This document shows, piece after piece, positions 6,696 through 7,567 of a stretch of DNA of 7,567 nt. Positions within the stretch are counted from its first letter, which is position 1. Each line of letters starts with the position of its first letter. The notes under the pieces were generated by a model. That model ran no database searches. It was not told the DNA's origin and worked only from the letters and a program-made list of their open reading frames with translations. Both the position numbers and the translations under genes were made by a program. Source of the DNA: an uncultured Lachnospiraceae bacterium (GTDB taxonomy: Bacteria; Bacillota; Clostridia; Lachnospirales; Lachnospiraceae); assembly GCA_934370915.1 (NCBI GenBank), contig CAKRNI010000118.1:1-7567 (forward strand), read 5' to 3'.

Positions 6696-7567
6696 ATGGA
6701 AAATTTTATGAAGATGCTTTCGACCCAGGCGATCCTGCTCGTGTACATGGCGGTGGGATTTTACTGCAGAAAGCGTGGAATTATTGAGAAAAAGATGCAG
6801 GGAAAGCTCACGGATTTTGTCCTCAGGATCACGCTGCCCTGTATGATCTTTAACTCCTTCAGCATGCATATCACAGTGGACATGTTAAAACAGGCGGCCC
6901 TGTGTCTCGGAGTAGCATTTTTTATCTGCTTCGCGGCATGGCTTGGTGGAAAAGTTGTCTACAACATGTATCCGAAGGAGAAAAAATCCGTCTTACAGTA
7001 TGCCACACTCGTCAATAACGCGGCGTTTTTGGGGCTGCCGATCGTGAAGGCGGTGCTCGGCGAGGCGGGAATGTTCCTGGCGTCGATCTTTATTATCCCG
7101 AACCGCATCTTTATGTGGACGGCGGGAGTGTCAATTTTCACGGCGGAGGCGGATAAAAAGGCGGCATTTAAGAAGGTCATGCTGAATCCGTGCGTGATTG
7201 TGATCTTTATCGGACTTTTCAGAAGCTTCACAGACTTTACTCTGCCGGAATTTCTGGCAAAGTCTGTCACAGGTCTTGGAAACTGTACAACTCCGCTCTC
7301 CATGGTCCTGATCGGAACGATGATGACGGAACTGACGCCGGCGTCCTTTAAGGACTGGAGTACAGTGTATCTGGCGTTTATGCGTCTTGTGGCGCTGCCG
7401 TTTCTGGCGCTCTTTATCATGCGCCTGTTAAATGCAGATCCGATCATGACAGGATGCGCGGTGATTCTTACAGCGATGCCTGCGGGAAGCACGACGGCGC
7501 TTCTGGCGGAGAAATATGGATCAGATCCGGTGTATGCGTCGAAATGTCTGCTTACCAATACACTGTT
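6696..7567 (+). CDS. AEC (auxin efflux carrier) family permease, 3' end outside the window
   Basis: The frame is open from ATG 6696 to the window edge (290 complete codons, no stop), so only the last 15-30 residues are probably missing from a usual length of about 300-320. The protein is strongly hydrophobic, with roughly nine visible membrane segments, including about 8-24, 64-86, 102-125, 162-178, 225-247 and 253-275. Family-type features are L-P-C-M-I-F-N-S-F in the second segment, N-N-A-A-F-L-G-L-P-I-V (107-117) and A-M-P-A-G-S-T-T-A-L-L-A (260-271) near the end. AEC proteins are secondary transporters of organic acids such as malate or malonate, or of other small solutes; the substrate cannot be told here. 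The ribosome binding site AAGGGA (6685-6690) lies five bases before ATG 6696, which favours it over the in-frame ATGs at 6708 and 6714. It follows the guaB terminator by 33 bases, and I see no clear promoter of its own. Confidence 0.88.
   Translation, partial: MENFMKMLSTQAILLVYMAVGFYCRKRGIIEKKMQGKLTDFVLRITLPCMIFNSFSMHITVDMLKQAALCLGVAFFICFAAWLGGKVVYNMYPKEKKSVLQYATLVNNAAFLGLPIVKAVLGEAGMFLASIFIIPNRIFMWTAGVSIFTAEADKKAAFKKVMLNPCVIVIFIGLFRSFTDFTLPEFLAKSVTGLGNCTTPLSMVLIGTMMTELTPASFKDWSTVYLAFMRLVALPFLALFIMRLLNADPIMTGCAVILTAMPAGSTTALLAEKYGSDPVYASKCLLTNTL

Noticed and set aside
6959..7558. Open frame of 199 codons on the - strand at the window end
   Set aside because: The + strand frame here encodes a continuous hydrophobic AEC permease with recognisable motifs; the - strand frame is its shadow.

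Overview
The window looks like chromosomal DNA from a spore-forming Clostridia member, most plausibly Lachnospiraceae-like. The reasons are an alpha/beta-type small acid-soluble spore protein gene, anaerobic-type (CbiG) cobalamin genes, strong AGGAGG-like ribosome binding sites and moderate G+C. The genus assignment is inference. All convincing genes lie on the + strand. I see no mobile element, CRISPR array, tRNA or rRNA.

Layout. Positions 1-184 hold no convincing complete gene but contain several short hairpins. A lipoprotein of unknown function (185-934) follows, then a small spore-protein gene with a GTG start (1017-1247). Its terminator hairpin is interleaved with a near-consensus housekeeping promoter (1244-1272). 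That promoter would drive a tight three-gene cobalamin operon: cbiG (1336-2550), a cobU gene carrying two CobU-like P-loop units in one reading frame (2558-3793), and a CobD-type PLP enzyme gene (3790-4881, overlapping cobU by 4 bases). A 256-base gap then holds overlapping promoter candidates and a leader hairpin followed by eight T, upstream of guaB (5138-6592, IMP dehydrogenase). A strong terminator closes guaB. The last gene, an AEC-family permease, begins at 6696 and runs off the window end.

How the genes work together. CbiG opens the delta-lactone ring of cobalt-precorrin-5A during corrin ring contraction. CobD makes (R)-1-aminopropan-2-ol phosphate for the nucleotide-loop linker. CobU phosphorylates and then guanylylates cobinamide to give the GDP-activated intermediate. 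The operon therefore mixes one ring-contraction step with two late assembly steps, and the remaining pathway genes must be elsewhere. guaB makes XMP for GTP synthesis. GTP is a CobU substrate, but nothing here shows that the link is regulatory. The lipoprotein, spore-protein and permease genes appear to be separate units.

Most worth a second look: the tandem CobU fusion with complementary motifs in its two halves, the terminator/promoter overlap at 1233-1272, and the guaB leader, where the choice of start site could decide whether a terminator-like hairpin forms. None of these clearly amounts to a new system.
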